Assembly (NCBI GenBank): GCA_009720755.1
Contig: WNKV01000001.1
Coordinates: 372,001-436,000, forward strand
Source: Rhodoplanes serenus
GTDB taxonomy: Bacteria; Pseudomonadota; Alphaproteobacteria; Rhizobiales; Xanthobacteraceae
Direction of reading: 5' to 3'
DNA: 64,000 nucleotides
Part shown: positions 24,867 through 34,414 of the stretch, piece after piece
Numbering within the stretch: position 1 is the stretch's first letter
Layout of the letters: every line of letters begins with the position of its first letter
Position numbers and translations under genes: made by a program
Notes under the pieces: generated by a model
The model's input: the letters and a program-made list of their open reading frames with translations, nothing else
What the model was told of the DNA's origin: nothing
The model's database searches: none

Positions 24867-26067
24867 CTATCCTCGATAGGGTTCGAGCACGAGATCGCGG
24901 GTGACGATCACGCGGACCGGAAAGCCAGGCCGGATGGTGAGCGTCGGCGCGACGTTGAGCTGCCGGCGGATGATTTCCTGGCCGGCATCGTTGATTGTAT
25001 CCTGGCCACCGTTGCGGATGGCGCGCAGCAAGCGGTCATCGTCGTCGATCGCGAGCTCGGTGCCGACGCTCAGGAGCGTGGAAAGGCCAGCGGCTTTGGC
25101 GAGGTCCCACCAATGGTAGTCGACACCGTCCTCGAGGCCGGCGTATCCGGCCGCATCCGCGCCTGGCTGGCGCTCCAGGACGATTGACCGGCCGTTCGGC
25201 AGGATTAGGCGATTCCACACCAACAACACCCTGCGTTGGCCGAATTGCACGGCATTGTCGTACTGGCCGATGATCCGGGTGCCTTGCGGCACCAGAAGTA
25301 GTCTGCCGGTCGGACTGTCGTAGATGTTTTCGGTCACCTGGGCGGTGATCTGTCCGGGAAGATCGGAGCGAATGCCGGTGATCAAGGCGGCCGGGATCAC
25401 CGCCCCGGCTTGCAGCACGTAGGGCGAGGCCGGCGGCATCACACGATCCGGAGCGACAGTGCGGCGATCGGCAGCGGCGTTGAGGAAGGCCAGTTGCCGA
25501 TCCTGCGCGCGTTCTTGCGCCGTCGGCATGTTGAACTGGCCGGGAAGCCCGAGGCCGGACAGGTTCGTGTTGGTGGCGGCGCCGGCCAGGTGCAGGCGAA
25601 GCGGCAAGCGCCCGCGCCTCGGTCTGGAAGAAGACGCGGCTCGTGCGCGCAGCTTCCTGCTCGGCGAGGCGACGCTGCTCCGCGGCATCCACGGTCGGCT
25701 GGATCGTCGGGGGGACGACCGGCTGTCCGCGATCTTGCGCGCTCAGGATGGGGCGGCCCAGGTCGCCCGGCAGCGGTGGTCCAAGCCGCGGGCCGGTATA
25801 GTCGCGCGGCAGCCCGGCGAGTCCATCGGCCGTGGGCCGGTTGGTGGTGGAATAGAGTTCCTCGTTGCGGGGGCCGGCATCGCGGGTTTGCAGCGCGTAG
25901 ATCAGGGCGCCGCCGAGGCCGATCGACGCGACCAGGCCGATCCCCGCCAACGCCTTGCGGGACAATCGGGTGACGCGGGGCGGGTCGCCGCGCAGACGCA
26001 TAGGCGCCGCGGAGTCACGCGGACCTTGTTCTGTCTCAAGGCGGTCAGGATTGTCAGAGCTGGTCAT
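24867..26067 (-). pseudogene. trbI: TrbI (VirB10-like) conjugation protein, frameshifted
   Basis: TrbI spans both membranes of the type IV secretion channel. The first frame (from 26067) gives the cytoplasmic start, one membrane helix (LAGIGLVASIGLGGALIYAL) and the proline-rich linker up to TSRVFFQTEARA. The second frame gives the outer-membrane beta-barrel part, from AGAATNTNLSGLGLPGQFNM through IPAALITGIRSDLPGQ, GTRIIGQYDNAVQFGQRRVL and the end at 24867. The phase changes near 25610-25630. If this is not a sequencing error the transfer apparatus is broken at this step. The ATG overlaps the trbG stop. Confidence 0.8.
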
Positions 26068-27038
26068 TACGATGGCCTCCCGTCGCTGCGCGAGATCCTG
26101 ATCTTTTGCTGGCGGTCACCGCTGCCAAGGCGAAGCTCGGCGGCGCCGAAGAGGCGATCGACGATTAGGACGTTCTGGTAGATGCGGCTGTTGGCGATCT
26201 GGAGCTCGCCTTCCGAGCCGATGACGAAGAGCGGCGGCATCTCGCCCTGAACGATGCCGCGCGGGAACTCGACATAAACCCGCCGTCCATCGTCATAGAT
26301 GGCGATCGGTCGCCAAGGCGGATTGTCGCCGCTCAAAGCGTAGCGATAGTTGCGCGCCGCGGCGGCGGGGATGACCGGCGTCGCCGGGACACCCGCACGC
26401 TGCGAAGCGGGAAGTTGTGGATAGGCCCATGCCACGGCCGGCATGTACGGATTGGCGCCGGCCCGCAGCTCGATCATGTAGCTGCGGCGATCGGTGGTGA
26501 TGACAAGGTTGGTGGTGATGTCGGGCCGCGTCGGCTTTACTAGCACGTGGACACGGCGCGTGATCCCCGATCCGCTTTCGGTGTCGCCGATGATCCAGCG
26601 CGCGGTGTCGCCGGCGGCGATCGGGCCGGCGCCGGTCAGGCTCTCGCCAGGCTCAAGCGCGATGTCCGTGATCTGTCCCGGCGAGGTGTAGACCTGATAG
26701 AGCGCGCCTTCCGACCATGGATAAATCTGGATGGCGTTGTAGTAGCCCTCTCGGCGAGGCTCGACGCGGGCGGCGGCATTGGCGTTCGCCACCCGCGCCG
26801 TCGGCGAATTGGCGGCGGCCCCGCCATGGCTGGGAGTCCAAGCGGGCGGAATGTGCAGCGGCCGCTCGTCCGCGATTGCCGCTGGAACGGCCGGCAATGG
26901 CGGGACATCGGAGTCATAGCTGATCTGCGGCGGCCTCTGCGTGGCGCATGCGCTCAGCAGCGCGGCCGACAGGAGCGCGGCAGGGATTGCGTATTTACGG
27001 AAAACCGGCTTTGCGGCACAAACGTTCTCTCGATTCAT
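26067..27038 (-). CDS. trbG: TrbG (VirB9-like) conjugation protein
   Basis: A 323-residue periplasmic/outer-membrane component of the type IV secretion channel. An N-terminal lipoprotein-like signal ends LLSACATQRPPQ (lipobox LSAC). The VirB9 core follows with IQIYPWSEGALYQVYTSPGQ, ITDIALEPGESL, TTNLVITTDRRSYMIELRAG and a C-terminal YVEFPRGIVQGEMPPLFVIG. Stop and start overlap with trbI and the gene directly follows trbF, so expression is coupled. Confidence 0.93.
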   Translation of the reverse strand: MNRENVCAAKPVFRKYAIPAALLSAALLSACATQRPPQISYDSDVPPLPAVPAAIADERPLHIPPAWTPSHGGAAANSPTARVANANAAARVEPRREGYYNAIQIYPWSEGALYQVYTSPGQITDIALEPGESLTGAGPIAAGDTARWIIGDTESGSGITRRVHVLVKPTRPDITTNLVITTDRRSYMIELRAGANPYMPAVAWAYPQLPASQRAGVPATPVIPAAAARNYRYALSGDNPPWRPIAIYDDGRRVYVEFPRGIVQGEMPPLFVIGSEGELQIANSRIYQNVLIVDRLFGAAELRLGSGDRQQKIRISRSDGRPS

Positions 27039-27719
27039 TTACCCCAGCTCCCGCGACCAGTTGATCGCATTGATGTAGATGCCGAGCGGATTGGCGCGCA
27101 GCCGCTCTGCGTCACGCGGCGGCTGCACCACGATGGTGAGGATGGCGGTCCAACGTTCGGTCGATGCGAGCTGGCCGTTCTCATAGCGCCGCTCGGTCCA
27201 GGCCACGCGGAAGCTGTCGGGCGACGCTCGAATGACGCTCGAAACGTCGACCGCGACCTGTTGCTTGCCCACTTTGGTGAAAGGGTCGTTGGCGCGTGCG
27301 TAGTCGTTCAGAGCCGCAGCGCCACGGTCGGTCGTGAAGTCGTAGGCGCGCAGCCAATTCTGCCGAACCACGATCGGATCGGCGGGGATCGAGCGGACCT
27401 GCTCGATGAAGCGCGCGAGATGGAACGCGATCTGAGGATCGGTCGGGCGATAATCGGCGACCGCAGGTGCGACTGCCTGGGCTTGGCCGAGATTATCGAC
27501 CTGCACGACCCAAGGGACGACGGTGCCCCGCGCCGATTGCCAAACCAGCGCACCGGCGAAGGCGGCCGACAGCGCGAGCGAACTGAAAGCCATCAGCCGC
27601 CAGTTTCGGGCCTGCACGCGGGCCGAGCCGATGCGCTCGTCCCAGACCTGCGCGGCGCGCTGATAGGGCGTCTCGGGCTCAGGTGTCTTGCCGTAATGCG
27701 TCGAAGGTCGCTTGAACAT
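27039..27719 (-). CDS. trbF: TrbF (VirB8-like) conjugation protein
   Basis: A 226-residue inner-membrane protein: short cytoplasmic start (MFKRPSTHYGKTPEPETPYQ), one helix (LMAFSSLALSAAFAGALVWQ), then a periplasmic NTF2-like VirB8 domain with WVVQVDNLGQAQAV, HLARFIEQVRSIPADPIVVR and WTAILTIVVQPPRDAERLRA, NPLGIYI near the end. In the channel it bridges the inner-membrane complex and TrbG. Its ATG overlaps the stop of trbL. Confidence 0.93.
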   Translation of the reverse strand: MFKRPSTHYGKTPEPETPYQRAAQVWDERIGSARVQARNWRLMAFSSLALSAAFAGALVWQSARGTVVPWVVQVDNLGQAQAVAPAVADYRPTDPQIAFHLARFIEQVRSIPADPIVVRQNWLRAYDFTTDRGAAALNDYARANDPFTKVGKQQVAVDVSSVIRASPDSFRVAWTERRYENGQLASTERWTAILTIVVQPPRDAERLRANPLGIYINAINWSRELG

Positions 27720-29068
27720 TATGTGTCTCGCTGGGAAAGGTTAACGGAGCTGCCGCCGCCATGGCTGTCGCCGCTGCGGATCGCGTGCGCGGCGGCCATG
27801 ACGCCGTGATGGAGCTGCTGGGAGCGCTTCATGCGGCGGGCCCAGGCGGGCGGACCGTCAGACACGGGAGCTCCTGACGCGTCGACCGCGCCGCCGATGG
27901 TGCCCATCGTTGAAGCGCCGCCGGTCGCCTCGAAAGCGGACTGGGCGCCTCGGGCGTAGCTGGAGCGCATGCTGTCGGCCGCGTGAGAGACCGCGCGGCG
28001 AAGCGGCGAGATGGCCGCGCCTCCAGCCGCCCGTGCGACACCGCCGAGGCCGGAGGCAACGCCGGCCGGACCGGATTGTCCGGCCGCCCCGAGGCTGTAA
28101 GCGGTCGCCGCGCCGCCCGCGAGGGTCGCGCCTCCGCGCGCTGCCGCGGCGGTGCCCGAGATCGCGGCCGCGCCGCCGCGCAAAGCGAGACCGCCGGCGG
28201 CACCCGCTGCGACCACCGCGCCGCCGGCGGCAAGGCCGGTGCCCACGGCCGCGCCGGCGCTGAGCTGCGGGCCGCTGCTGACGAGGCCGTTGGCGATGCC
28301 GGGCCCGAAGATCCCGAGGCCGAGAAGCGAGAGCGCCGCGAGCACGATCGCCATGGCCTGATCTATCGTCGGGCTGGCGCCGCCGAAGCCGGCGGTGAAC
28401 TCGGAGAACAGCGTCGAGCCGATGCCGATGATGACGGCGAGCACCAGCACCTTGATGCCGGAGCTGATGACGTTGCCGAGCACGCGCTCGGCCATGAACG
28501 CGCTCTGCCCGAACAGCCCGAACGGGATGAGGACGAAGCCCGCGAGCGTGGTCAGCTTGAACTCGATGAGAGTCACGAAGAGCTGCACCGCGAGGATGAA
28601 GAACGCGAGCAGGACGAGCGCCCAGGCGAGGAACAGGCAGGCGATCTGGATGAAGTTTTCGAAGAACGACCAGTAGCCCATGAGGCCCGAGATCGAGTCG
28701 AGCAGCGGACGGCCGGCATCGAGGCCGGTCTGCGCGACGCGGCCCGGGCGGAGCAGATCAGCCGTCGTGAAGCCGGTTCCGCTCGCCTTCAGTCCGAGGC
28801 CGGCGAAGGACTCGAAGACGATGCGCGCGAGGTTGTTCCAGTTGCCGATGAGATAGGCGAACACGCCGACGAACAGCGTCTTCTTGATGAGGCGGGCGAG
28901 GATGTCGTCATCGGCGCCCCAGCTCCAGAACAGAGCGGCGATCGTGACGTCGATCACGATCAGCGTCGTCGCAACGAACGCGACTTCGCCGCCGAGCAAG
29001 CCGAAACCGGAGTCGATATATCGAGTAAATACCTCGAGAAAATGGTCGATGACGCCAGTGCCGCCCAT
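27719..29068 (-). CDS. trbL: TrbL (VirB6-like) polytopic channel protein
   Basis: A 449-residue protein with a periplasmic start (MGGTGVIDHFLEVFTRYIDS), at least six membrane helices between about 25 and 270, and a long Ala/Gly-rich C-terminal tail with low complexity (SGTAAAARGGATLAGGAATA). This layout is typical of TrbL, the inner-membrane gate of the mating channel. The start at 29068 matches family length; an open frame continues upstream into trbK. The GC-rich tail creates long spurious frames on the other strand. Confidence 0.9.
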   Translation of the reverse strand: MGGTGVIDHFLEVFTRYIDSGFGLLGGEVAFVATTLIVIDVTIAALFWSWGADDDILARLIKKTLFVGVFAYLIGNWNNLARIVFESFAGLGLKASGTGFTTADLLRPGRVAQTGLDAGRPLLDSISGLMGYWSFFENFIQIACLFLAWALVLLAFFILAVQLFVTLIEFKLTTLAGFVLIPFGLFGQSAFMAERVLGNVISSGIKVLVLAVIIGIGSTLFSEFTAGFGGASPTIDQAMAIVLAALSLLGLGIFGPGIANGLVSSGPQLSAGAAVGTGLAAGGAVVAAGAAGGLALRGGAAAISGTAAAARGGATLAGGAATAYSLGAAGQSGPAGVASGLGGVARAAGGAAISPLRRAVSHAADSMRSSYARGAQSAFEATGGASTMGTIGGAVDASGAPVSDGPPAWARRMKRSQQLHHGVMAAAHAIRSGDSHGGGSSVNLSQRDT

Positions 29069-29072
29069 GATT

Positions 29073-29423
29073 CTACTCGCCGTTCGGCGCGGCGCCTTCG
29101 CCGCGCGTCTCGCCGGTGGGCCGGCTCGCATCCGACGGGCTCGTCGAAGGTGTTGTCCGCGGCATCAGAAATCGTCGGCGGCTCTCCGCCCAGGCGCGGA
29201 GGCATGCCCGATCGCGCGGCCCGGCCTCGCCGAGGCTCTGGCATCGGAACAACTCGTCTCGCAGCGGGTCGGCCGCACCCACCTCCGCTTGCCGGGCTGG
29301 AGTGGTTTCAGGCCGCTCCACTTTCCGGGTCAGCTCGATGACCGTCGCGGTGATCGCGACGGCGACGAACGCGACAGCTCCGATTCGGGCGAGAGTCTTG
29401 GCGTCCACGGGACGCGCCCTCAT
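29073..29423 (-). CDS. TrbK-like putative entry-exclusion protein (trbK-alt)
   Basis: A 116-residue protein: an N-terminal membrane helix (IGAVAFVAVAITATVI), then the family block DPLRDELFRCQSLGEAGPRD followed by RACLRAWAESRRRFL, with two cysteines, and a polar tail. This is the trbK-alt family found between trbJ and trbL in alphaproteobacterial clusters. In RP4 TrbK is the lipoprotein that blocks uptake of a second copy; the same role here is inferred from position. It overlaps trbJ by four bases. Confidence 0.8.
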   Translation of the reverse strand: MRARPVDAKTLARIGAVAFVAVAITATVIELTRKVERPETTPARQAEVGAADPLRDELFRCQSLGEAGPRDRACLRAWAESRRRFLMPRTTPSTSPSDASRPTGETRGEGAAPNGE

Positions 29424-30184
29424 TTGCCGCTATTCGGGAACATGCGGGCGTTTCCGGCCTGATAACCGGCGCCGGGCGTCAGGAAGCGCCGGCGCTGTTC
29501 ACGTCCTTGCTCGGCCGCGGCCGCGCGCTCGGCATCGGCGAGAGCCCGTGCTCGCCCATCGGCTGCCACGACAGCAGTCAAGTCGGCGAGTTGTTGCGCT
29601 TGGAGTGCGAGGATCTGGTTGCCAGCCTGTGTTGCTTGCAGCGCGCCCGTGGCGCCTTGGCTCTGGCCGACCAGCGCCGACATCTCCGTGCGGTTTGTGT
29701 CGATGTTGCCGACCACACCGGCCTGGACGCGCATCGCGTCCTGAAGTCCGCCGACCGTATTCTGCCAGCGCGTGCGCGCATCCGCGATCAATTGCTGATC
29801 CGATGCCGAGAGTGACGCGTTGCCATAAGTGGTCTGGAACGCGCGGTCGACCTGCTGCACGTCGAAGGCGATGTTCTGCGCCTGGCCGAGAAGCTGCTGG
29901 GTGCGCTGGACGGACTGATGGAGACGCTGCAACGAGGAATACGGCAAGCTCGCGAGATTGCGCGCCTGGTTGATTAGCATCTGCGCTTCGTTCTGGAGCG
30001 AGGTGATCTGGTTGTTGATCTGCTGCAGCGCGCGCGCCGCCTGCAGCACGTTCTGCGCATAGTTGGTCGGGTCGTAGACGATCCACTGGGCTGCGGCAGG
30101 CGCGACCAGGACCGGCGAAAACCAAAGCGGAAGTGAAAGAGCCGTCGCGGCAAGAAGCGCCGCGCGGGAACGACGGACAATCAT
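29420..30184 (-). CDS. trbJ: TrbJ (VirB5-like) pilus-associated protein
   Basis: A 254-residue exported protein. The signal peptide covers about 30 residues and ends APAAAQW, then a long coiled-coil region (NVLQAARALQQINNQITSLQ, LHQSVQRTQQLLGQAQNIAF) and a helical end rich in Gln and Ala. TrbJ/VirB5 sits at the pilus tip or assembly site and helps cell contact. The ATG at 30184 overlaps the trbE stop. The frame is open upstream but inside trbE. Confidence 0.92.
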   Translation of the reverse strand: MIVRRSRAALLAATALSLPLWFSPVLVAPAAAQWIVYDPTNYAQNVLQAARALQQINNQITSLQNEAQMLINQARNLASLPYSSLQRLHQSVQRTQQLLGQAQNIAFDVQQVDRAFQTTYGNASLSASDQQLIADARTRWQNTVGGLQDAMRVQAGVVGNIDTNRTEMSALVGQSQGATGALQATQAGNQILALQAQQLADLTAVVAADGRARALADAERAAAAEQGREQRRRFLTPGAGYQAGNARMFPNSGK

Positions 30185-32619
30185 GATTGTGTCTCCAGGT
30201 TGGTGAGGTTTGGGATGAGATCGGCGGCCCACGCGACGCCGCGCAGGTGCAGCCATGCCGGCAGGAAATTCTCACGGCCATGTTCGGCGACGATGCGCTC
30301 GATGGCGGCTTGATCGGCCTTGGAGGACGCGGCGCACAGGGCGAGAGCGACGTCGGAGAGGCCGAGTTCGAAGAGCCTGTTGCCGCGTCGCGACTGGCAG
30401 TAGTAGTCGCGCTTCGGCATCGCGCGCGCGAGGATTTCGATCTGGCGATCGTTTAACCCGAACCTGCGGTAGATCGCAGTGATCTGCGGCTCGATCGCCC
30501 GCTCGTTCGGGAGCAGCACTCGCGTCGGGCAGCTCTCGATGATGGCCGGCGCGATCGGTGAATTGTCGATGTCGGAAAGCGACTGCGTGGCGAAGACGAC
30601 GCTGGCGTTCTTCTTTCGGAGCGTCTTCAGCCACTCCCGGAGCTGGCCCGCGAAGCCTTCGTCGTCGAGCGCCAGCCAGCCTTCGTCGACGATCAGCAAG
30701 GTCGGCCGCCCGTCGAGGCGATCCTCGAGGCGGTGAAACAGATAGGCGAGCACGGCCGGCGCCGCGCCGGTGCCGATCAGGCCCTCGGTCTCGAAGGCCT
30801 GGACCGATGCCTCGCCGAGATGCTCGTGCTCGGCGTCGAGCAGGCGGCCATAGGCCCCGCCGACACAATAGGGCCGCAGCGCCTGCTTGAGATCGTTTGA
30901 TTGCAGGAGCACCGCGAGGCCGGTGATCGTGCGTTCGACGACGGGAGCGCTGGCAAGAGAGGTCAGCGCGGTCCAGAGATGCTCCTTGACCTCGGGTGTG
31001 ATCGCCACGCCCTCGCGCATCAGGATCGCGACGATCCAGTCGGCGGCCCAGGCGCGTTCGGGGACATGGTGGATGCCGGCGAGCGGCTGCAGCGAAACGC
31101 TCTCGGCGGACCCGTCCGTGAGACCGCCGCCGAGGTCGTGCCAGTCGCCGCCCATGGCGAGCGCGGCGGCGCGGATCGAACCGCCAAAGTCGAAGGCGAA
31201 GACCTGCGAGCGGGAATAGCGCCGGAACTGAAGGGCCATCAGCGCCAGCAGCACCGACTTGCCGGCGCCGGTCGGGCCGACGACGAGCGTGTGACCGACG
31301 TCACCAACATGCAAAGAGAACCGGAACGGGGTGGACCCTTCGGTCTTGCCGAACAGCAAGGTGGGTGCACCGAAGTGCTCATCCCGTTCCGGCCCCGCCC
31401 ACACCGCCGACAGCGGGATCATGTGGGCGAGGTTGAGGGTCGAGATCGGCGGCTGGCGCACGTTGGCGTAGACATGCCCCGGCAGCGAGCCGAGCCAGGC
31501 GTCCACGGCATTGATCGTCTCGGGCATCGCGGTGAAGTCGCGGCCCTGGATGGCCTTCTCGACCAGCCGCAGCTTTTCGGCGGCGATGCGGGGGTCATCG
31601 TCCCAGACCGTCACCGTCGCGGTGACATAGGCCTCGCCGGCGTAGTCGGCGCCGAGCTCCTGGAGCGCGAGGTCGGCGTCGGCCGCCTTGTTCGCGGCAT
31701 CGGTGTCGACGAGAGCCGAGGCCTCGTTGGTCATTACCTCCTTCAGGATCGCCGCGATGCTCTTGCGCTTGGCGAACCATTGCCGGCGGATCTTGGTCAG
31801 CAGCCTGGTTGCGTCGGTCTTGTCGAGCAGGATCGCGCGCGTCGCCCAGCGATAAGGAAACGCCAGCCGGTTCAGCTCATCCAAAATGCCCGGCGTGGTT
31901 GCCGTCGGAAAACCGACGATCGTGAGCACGCGAAGGTGTGCGTCGCCGAGCCGCGGCTCGAGGCCTCCCGTCAGCGGCTGGTCGGCCAATAACGCGTCGA
32001 GATATATCGGCGTCTCGGGCACGCGCACGCGATGGCGCCTGGTCGAGATGCAGGAATGCAGGTAGGTCAGCGTCTCGCCGTCATCGAGCCAGGCGCATTC
32101 GGGCATGAAGGCTTCGATGAGCTGCAGGACGCGATCCGTGCGGTCGACGAAGCCGCTTAGGATCTCGTGCGGATCGACGCCGCGGTCGGCCTTGCCCTCG
32201 TAGAGCCAGTTCTCGGCGCGCGCGGCGTCCTCGGCCGGCGGCAGGTAGGTGAAGGTGAGGAAGTAGCTCGACTCGAAATGCGCACTCGCTTCCTCGAAGT
32301 CCGCCTTGCGCTCGGCGTCGACCAGCGCAGACGCGGCATCGGGAAAGCGGCTCGACGGATAGGCGCCGACGCCGTGACGCTGCGCCTCGACGAAGATCGC
32401 CCAGCCGGAGCCGAGGCGCCGGAAGGCGTTGTTGAGGCGGCCCGCGACGGCGACCAGCTCGGCCGGCACGGAGGAGTCGAGGTCGGGGCCGCGGAAGCGT
32501 GCCGTGCGCTGGAAGCTGCCGTCCTTGTTGAGGACGACGCCCTCTGCGGCGAGCGCTGCCCACGGCAGGAAGTCGGCGAGGCGCGAAGACGTGCGGCGAT
32601 ATTCGGCGAGGTTCATCAT
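30181..32619 (-). CDS. trbE: TrbE (VirB4-like) secretion ATPase
   Basis: An 812-residue cytoplasmic ATPase that drives pilus assembly and DNA transfer. The N-terminal half is the CagE/TrbE/VirB domain (LAEYRRTSSRLADFLPWAAL, SYFLTFTYLPPAEDAARAEN). The RecA-like C-terminal half has the Walker A VVGPTGAGKSVLLAL near residue 440, Walker B TLLIVDEGW near 660, and KTLRKKNASVVFATQSLSDI. Length matches the family. The ATG at 32619 is the second of two adjacent Met codons; GGCGTGTGAGGCGG precedes it. It overlaps trbJ and is eight bases from trbD. Confidence 0.95.
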   Translation of the reverse strand: MMNLAEYRRTSSRLADFLPWAALAAEGVVLNKDGSFQRTARFRGPDLDSSVPAELVAVAGRLNNAFRRLGSGWAIFVEAQRHGVGAYPSSRFPDAASALVDAERKADFEEASAHFESSYFLTFTYLPPAEDAARAENWLYEGKADRGVDPHEILSGFVDRTDRVLQLIEAFMPECAWLDDGETLTYLHSCISTRRHRVRVPETPIYLDALLADQPLTGGLEPRLGDAHLRVLTIVGFPTATTPGILDELNRLAFPYRWATRAILLDKTDATRLLTKIRRQWFAKRKSIAAILKEVMTNEASALVDTDAANKAADADLALQELGADYAGEAYVTATVTVWDDDPRIAAEKLRLVEKAIQGRDFTAMPETINAVDAWLGSLPGHVYANVRQPPISTLNLAHMIPLSAVWAGPERDEHFGAPTLLFGKTEGSTPFRFSLHVGDVGHTLVVGPTGAGKSVLLALMALQFRRYSRSQVFAFDFGGSIRAAALAMGGDWHDLGGGLTDGSAESVSLQPLAGIHHVPERAWAADWIVAILMREGVAITPEVKEHLWTALTSLASAPVVERTITGLAVLLQSNDLKQALRPYCVGGAYGRLLDAEHEHLGEASVQAFETEGLIGTGAAPAVLAYLFHRLEDRLDGRPTLLIVDEGWLALDDEGFAGQLREWLKTLRKKNASVVFATQSLSDIDNSPIAPAIIESCPTRVLLPNERAIEPQITAIYRRFGLNDRQIEILARAMPKRDYYCQSRRGNRLFELGLSDVALALCAASSKADQAAIERIVAEHGRENFLPAWLHLRGVAWAADLIPNLTNLETQS

Positions 32620-32627
32620 CGGCCGCC

Positions 32628-32906
32628 TCACACGCCCAGGAAGCCGGGAATGCGCAGGTGCCGGCGCGTGACCTCCACGAACATCGGATCGCGCTTCGCC
32701 GCCCACACCGCCGCGAAATGGCCGACGGCCCAAAGGCCGAGGCCGACGAGCCAGAGCCGCAGGCCGAGCCCGAGCGCGGCGGCGAGCGTGCCGTTGAGGA
32801 TGGCGATCGAGCGCGGCGCGCCGCCGAGGAGGATGGGCTCGGTCAGCGCCCGATGGACTGGCACCGAGAAGCCGGGGACCTCGGCGGTCTCAAGCACACC
32901 AGCCAT
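32628..32906 (-). CDS. trbD: TrbD (VirB3-like) membrane protein
   Basis: A 92-residue inner-membrane protein starting MAGVLETAEVPGFSVPVHRA, then PILLGGAPRSIAILNG and two membrane helices, ending DPMFVEVTRRHLRIPGFLGV, a close match to the TrbD/VirB3 pattern. It works with TrbE at the base of the channel. Its ATG overlaps the trbC stop (ATGA at 32904-32908). Confidence 0.93.
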   Translation of the reverse strand: MAGVLETAEVPGFSVPVHRALTEPILLGGAPRSIAILNGTLAAALGLGLRLWLVGLGLWAVGHFAAVWAAKRDPMFVEVTRRHLRIPGFLGV

Positions 32907-33265
32907 CACACCACCGCCCCACCGCCGAAGTTGAAGAAGCTCAGGAAGAAGGAGCTGGCTGCGAATGCGATCGACAGGCCAAAGACGATCTGCACGAGCC
33001 TGCGGAAGCCGCCGCTCGTATCGCCGAAGGCGAGCGTCAGGCCAGTGACGATGATGATGATCACCGCGATGACCTTGGCCACCGGGCCTTCGATCGATTG
33101 CAGGATCTGCTGAAGCGGCTGCTCCCACGGCATGGACGAGCCGCTGGCATAGGCCGGCGCCGCGTAGAGAAGCCCTGTCGCGGTCAGACCGATGGCGCCG
33201 ATCCGGTCGAGAACCGAGCCGACGAATAGGCGGTGCTTAGTTGATGGCTGTCGGGCGGCGGTCAT
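32906..33265 (-). CDS. trbC: TrbC (VirB2-like) pilin precursor
   Basis: A 119-residue pilin. The start [20 protein letters not shown] leads into a hydrophobic leader ending APAYASGSSMPWEQPL, with a likely cut after YAS. Two helices follow (VAKVIAVIIIIVTGLTLAFG and IVFGLSIAFAASSFFLSFF). In RP4-type systems the pilin is cyclised by the TraF peptidase, which is also encoded here (40013-40558). Its ATG overlaps the trbB stop. Confidence 0.92.
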   Translation of the reverse strand: MTAARQPSTKHRLFVGSVLDRIGAIGLTATGLLYAAPAYASGSSMPWEQPLQQILQSIEGPVAKVIAVIIIIVTGLTLAFGDTSGGFRRLVQIVFGLSIAFAASSFFLSFFNFGGGAVV

Positions 33266-34245
33266 GCGTGATCTCCTGCTGGGCCTGCTGTCGCGGGGGT
33301 GATGCGGTAGTCGCCGCCGGGTCCGAGGCCCTCGACGCGGGCGAGCTCGGCGAGACGGCGCGAGGCGCCGCGGCCGCTCAGCACGGCGACGAGATCGATG
33401 GTTTCTGCGATCAGCGCGCGCGGGACCGTGACGACGGCTTCCTGGATGAGCTGCTCGAGGCGGCGAAGCGCGCCGATCGCGGTGCCGGCGTGGATGGTGC
33501 CGATGCCGCCGGGATGTCCGGTGCCCCACGCCTTCAGGAGGTCGAGCGCCTCGGCGCCGCGCACCTCGCCGATGGGAATGCGGTCGGGGCGCAGGCGCAG
33601 CGAAGAGCGCACGAGGTCGGAGAGCGTGGCGACGCCGTCCTTGGTGCGCATGGCGACGAGATTGGGCGCCGCGCATTGAAGCTCGCGCGTGTCCTCGATC
33701 AGGACGACGCGATCGGCCGACTTCGAGACTTCCGCGAGCAGTGCGTTGGTGAGCGTGGTCTTGCCGGTGCTCGTTCCGCCGGCGACCAGGATATTGCGGC
33801 GGTCGGCGACGGCGCGGCGGAGAATCTCCGCCTGCTCGGCCGACATGATGCCGGCGGCGACATAGTCGTGCAGCGTGAACACGGCGACCGCGGGCTTGCG
33901 GATCGCAAACGCCGGCGCGGCCACGACAGGCGGCAGGAGGCCCTCGAAGCGCTCTCCCGTTCCGGGCAGTTCGGCCGAGACACGCGGGCTGCCGGCGTGG
34001 ACCTCGGCGCCGACATGGTGGGCGACGAGCCTGACAATGCGCTCGCCGTCGGCAGGCGACAGTCGCTCACCCGTATCGGCCAAACCCCCGGAAAGCCGGT
34101 CGATCCAGAGCCGCCCGTCCGGGTTGAGCATCACCTCGACGATCGACGGGTCTTCCAGGAAGCCTGCAATGGCCGGGCCAAGCGCCGTGCGCAGCATCCG
34201 CGTGCCGCGAAGGACCGCCTCGGATTGCTGGAATGAAACCGCCAT
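33262..34245 (-). CDS. trbB: TrbB (VirB11-like) traffic ATPase
   Basis: A 327-residue hexameric ATPase of the GspE/VirB11 family. The N-terminal domain includes [20 protein letters not shown], the Walker A is [16 protein letters not shown] near residue 155, the Asp box is [13 protein letters not shown], Walker [20 protein letters not shown], and the His box [20 protein letters not shown]. It energises pilus biogenesis and substrate transfer. It opens the trb operon on this strand; start at ATG 34245 by family length. Confidence 0.94.
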   Translation of the reverse strand: MAVSFQQSEAVLRGTRMLRTALGPAIAGFLEDPSIVEVMLNPDGRLWIDRLSGGLADTGERLSPADGERIVRLVAHHVGAEVHAGSPRVSAELPGTGERFEGLLPPVVAAPAFAIRKPAVAVFTLHDYVAAGIMSAEQAEILRRAVADRRNILVAGGTSTGKTTLTNALLAEVSKSADRVVLIEDTRELQCAAPNLVAMRTKDGVATLSDLVRSSLRLRPDRIPIGEVRGAEALDLLKAWGTGHPGGIGTIHAGTAIGALRRLEQLIQEAVVTVPRALIAETIDLVAVLSGRGASRRLAELARVEGLGPGGDYRITPATAGPAGDHA

Positions 34246-34263
34246 GTCGTCCCCGTTCTGCGC

Positions 34264-34284
34264 GGGACCGCTCGCGAGCGGCCC
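34264..34284. promoter_or_regulatory. palindrome in the trbB leader
   Basis: CCGCTCGCGAGCGG at 34268-34281 is a perfect palindrome, flanked by GGG and CCC that extend it as a hairpin. It lies about 20 bp before the trbB ATG and may be an operator for the CopG-like protein encoded just upstream, or a leader hairpin. Confidence 0.4.
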
Positions 34285-34414
34285 TGGATCGGGGATGAGT
34301 AGAAGAGGCAGAAAATCGGTCGGTGCAACAAGCGCGATGGGGTCGTCGTAGTGTGGCGTAGAAATACAGGGAAACGGCGAAGCCGCTGACGACTTGCGAG
34401 CGTCGTGATCTCGC

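Noticed and set aside
27983-29341. 452-codon open frame on the plus strand
   Set aside because: It is antisense to trbL and trbK, has no ribosome site and shows the Arg/Glu/Ala bias of GC-rich mirror frames.
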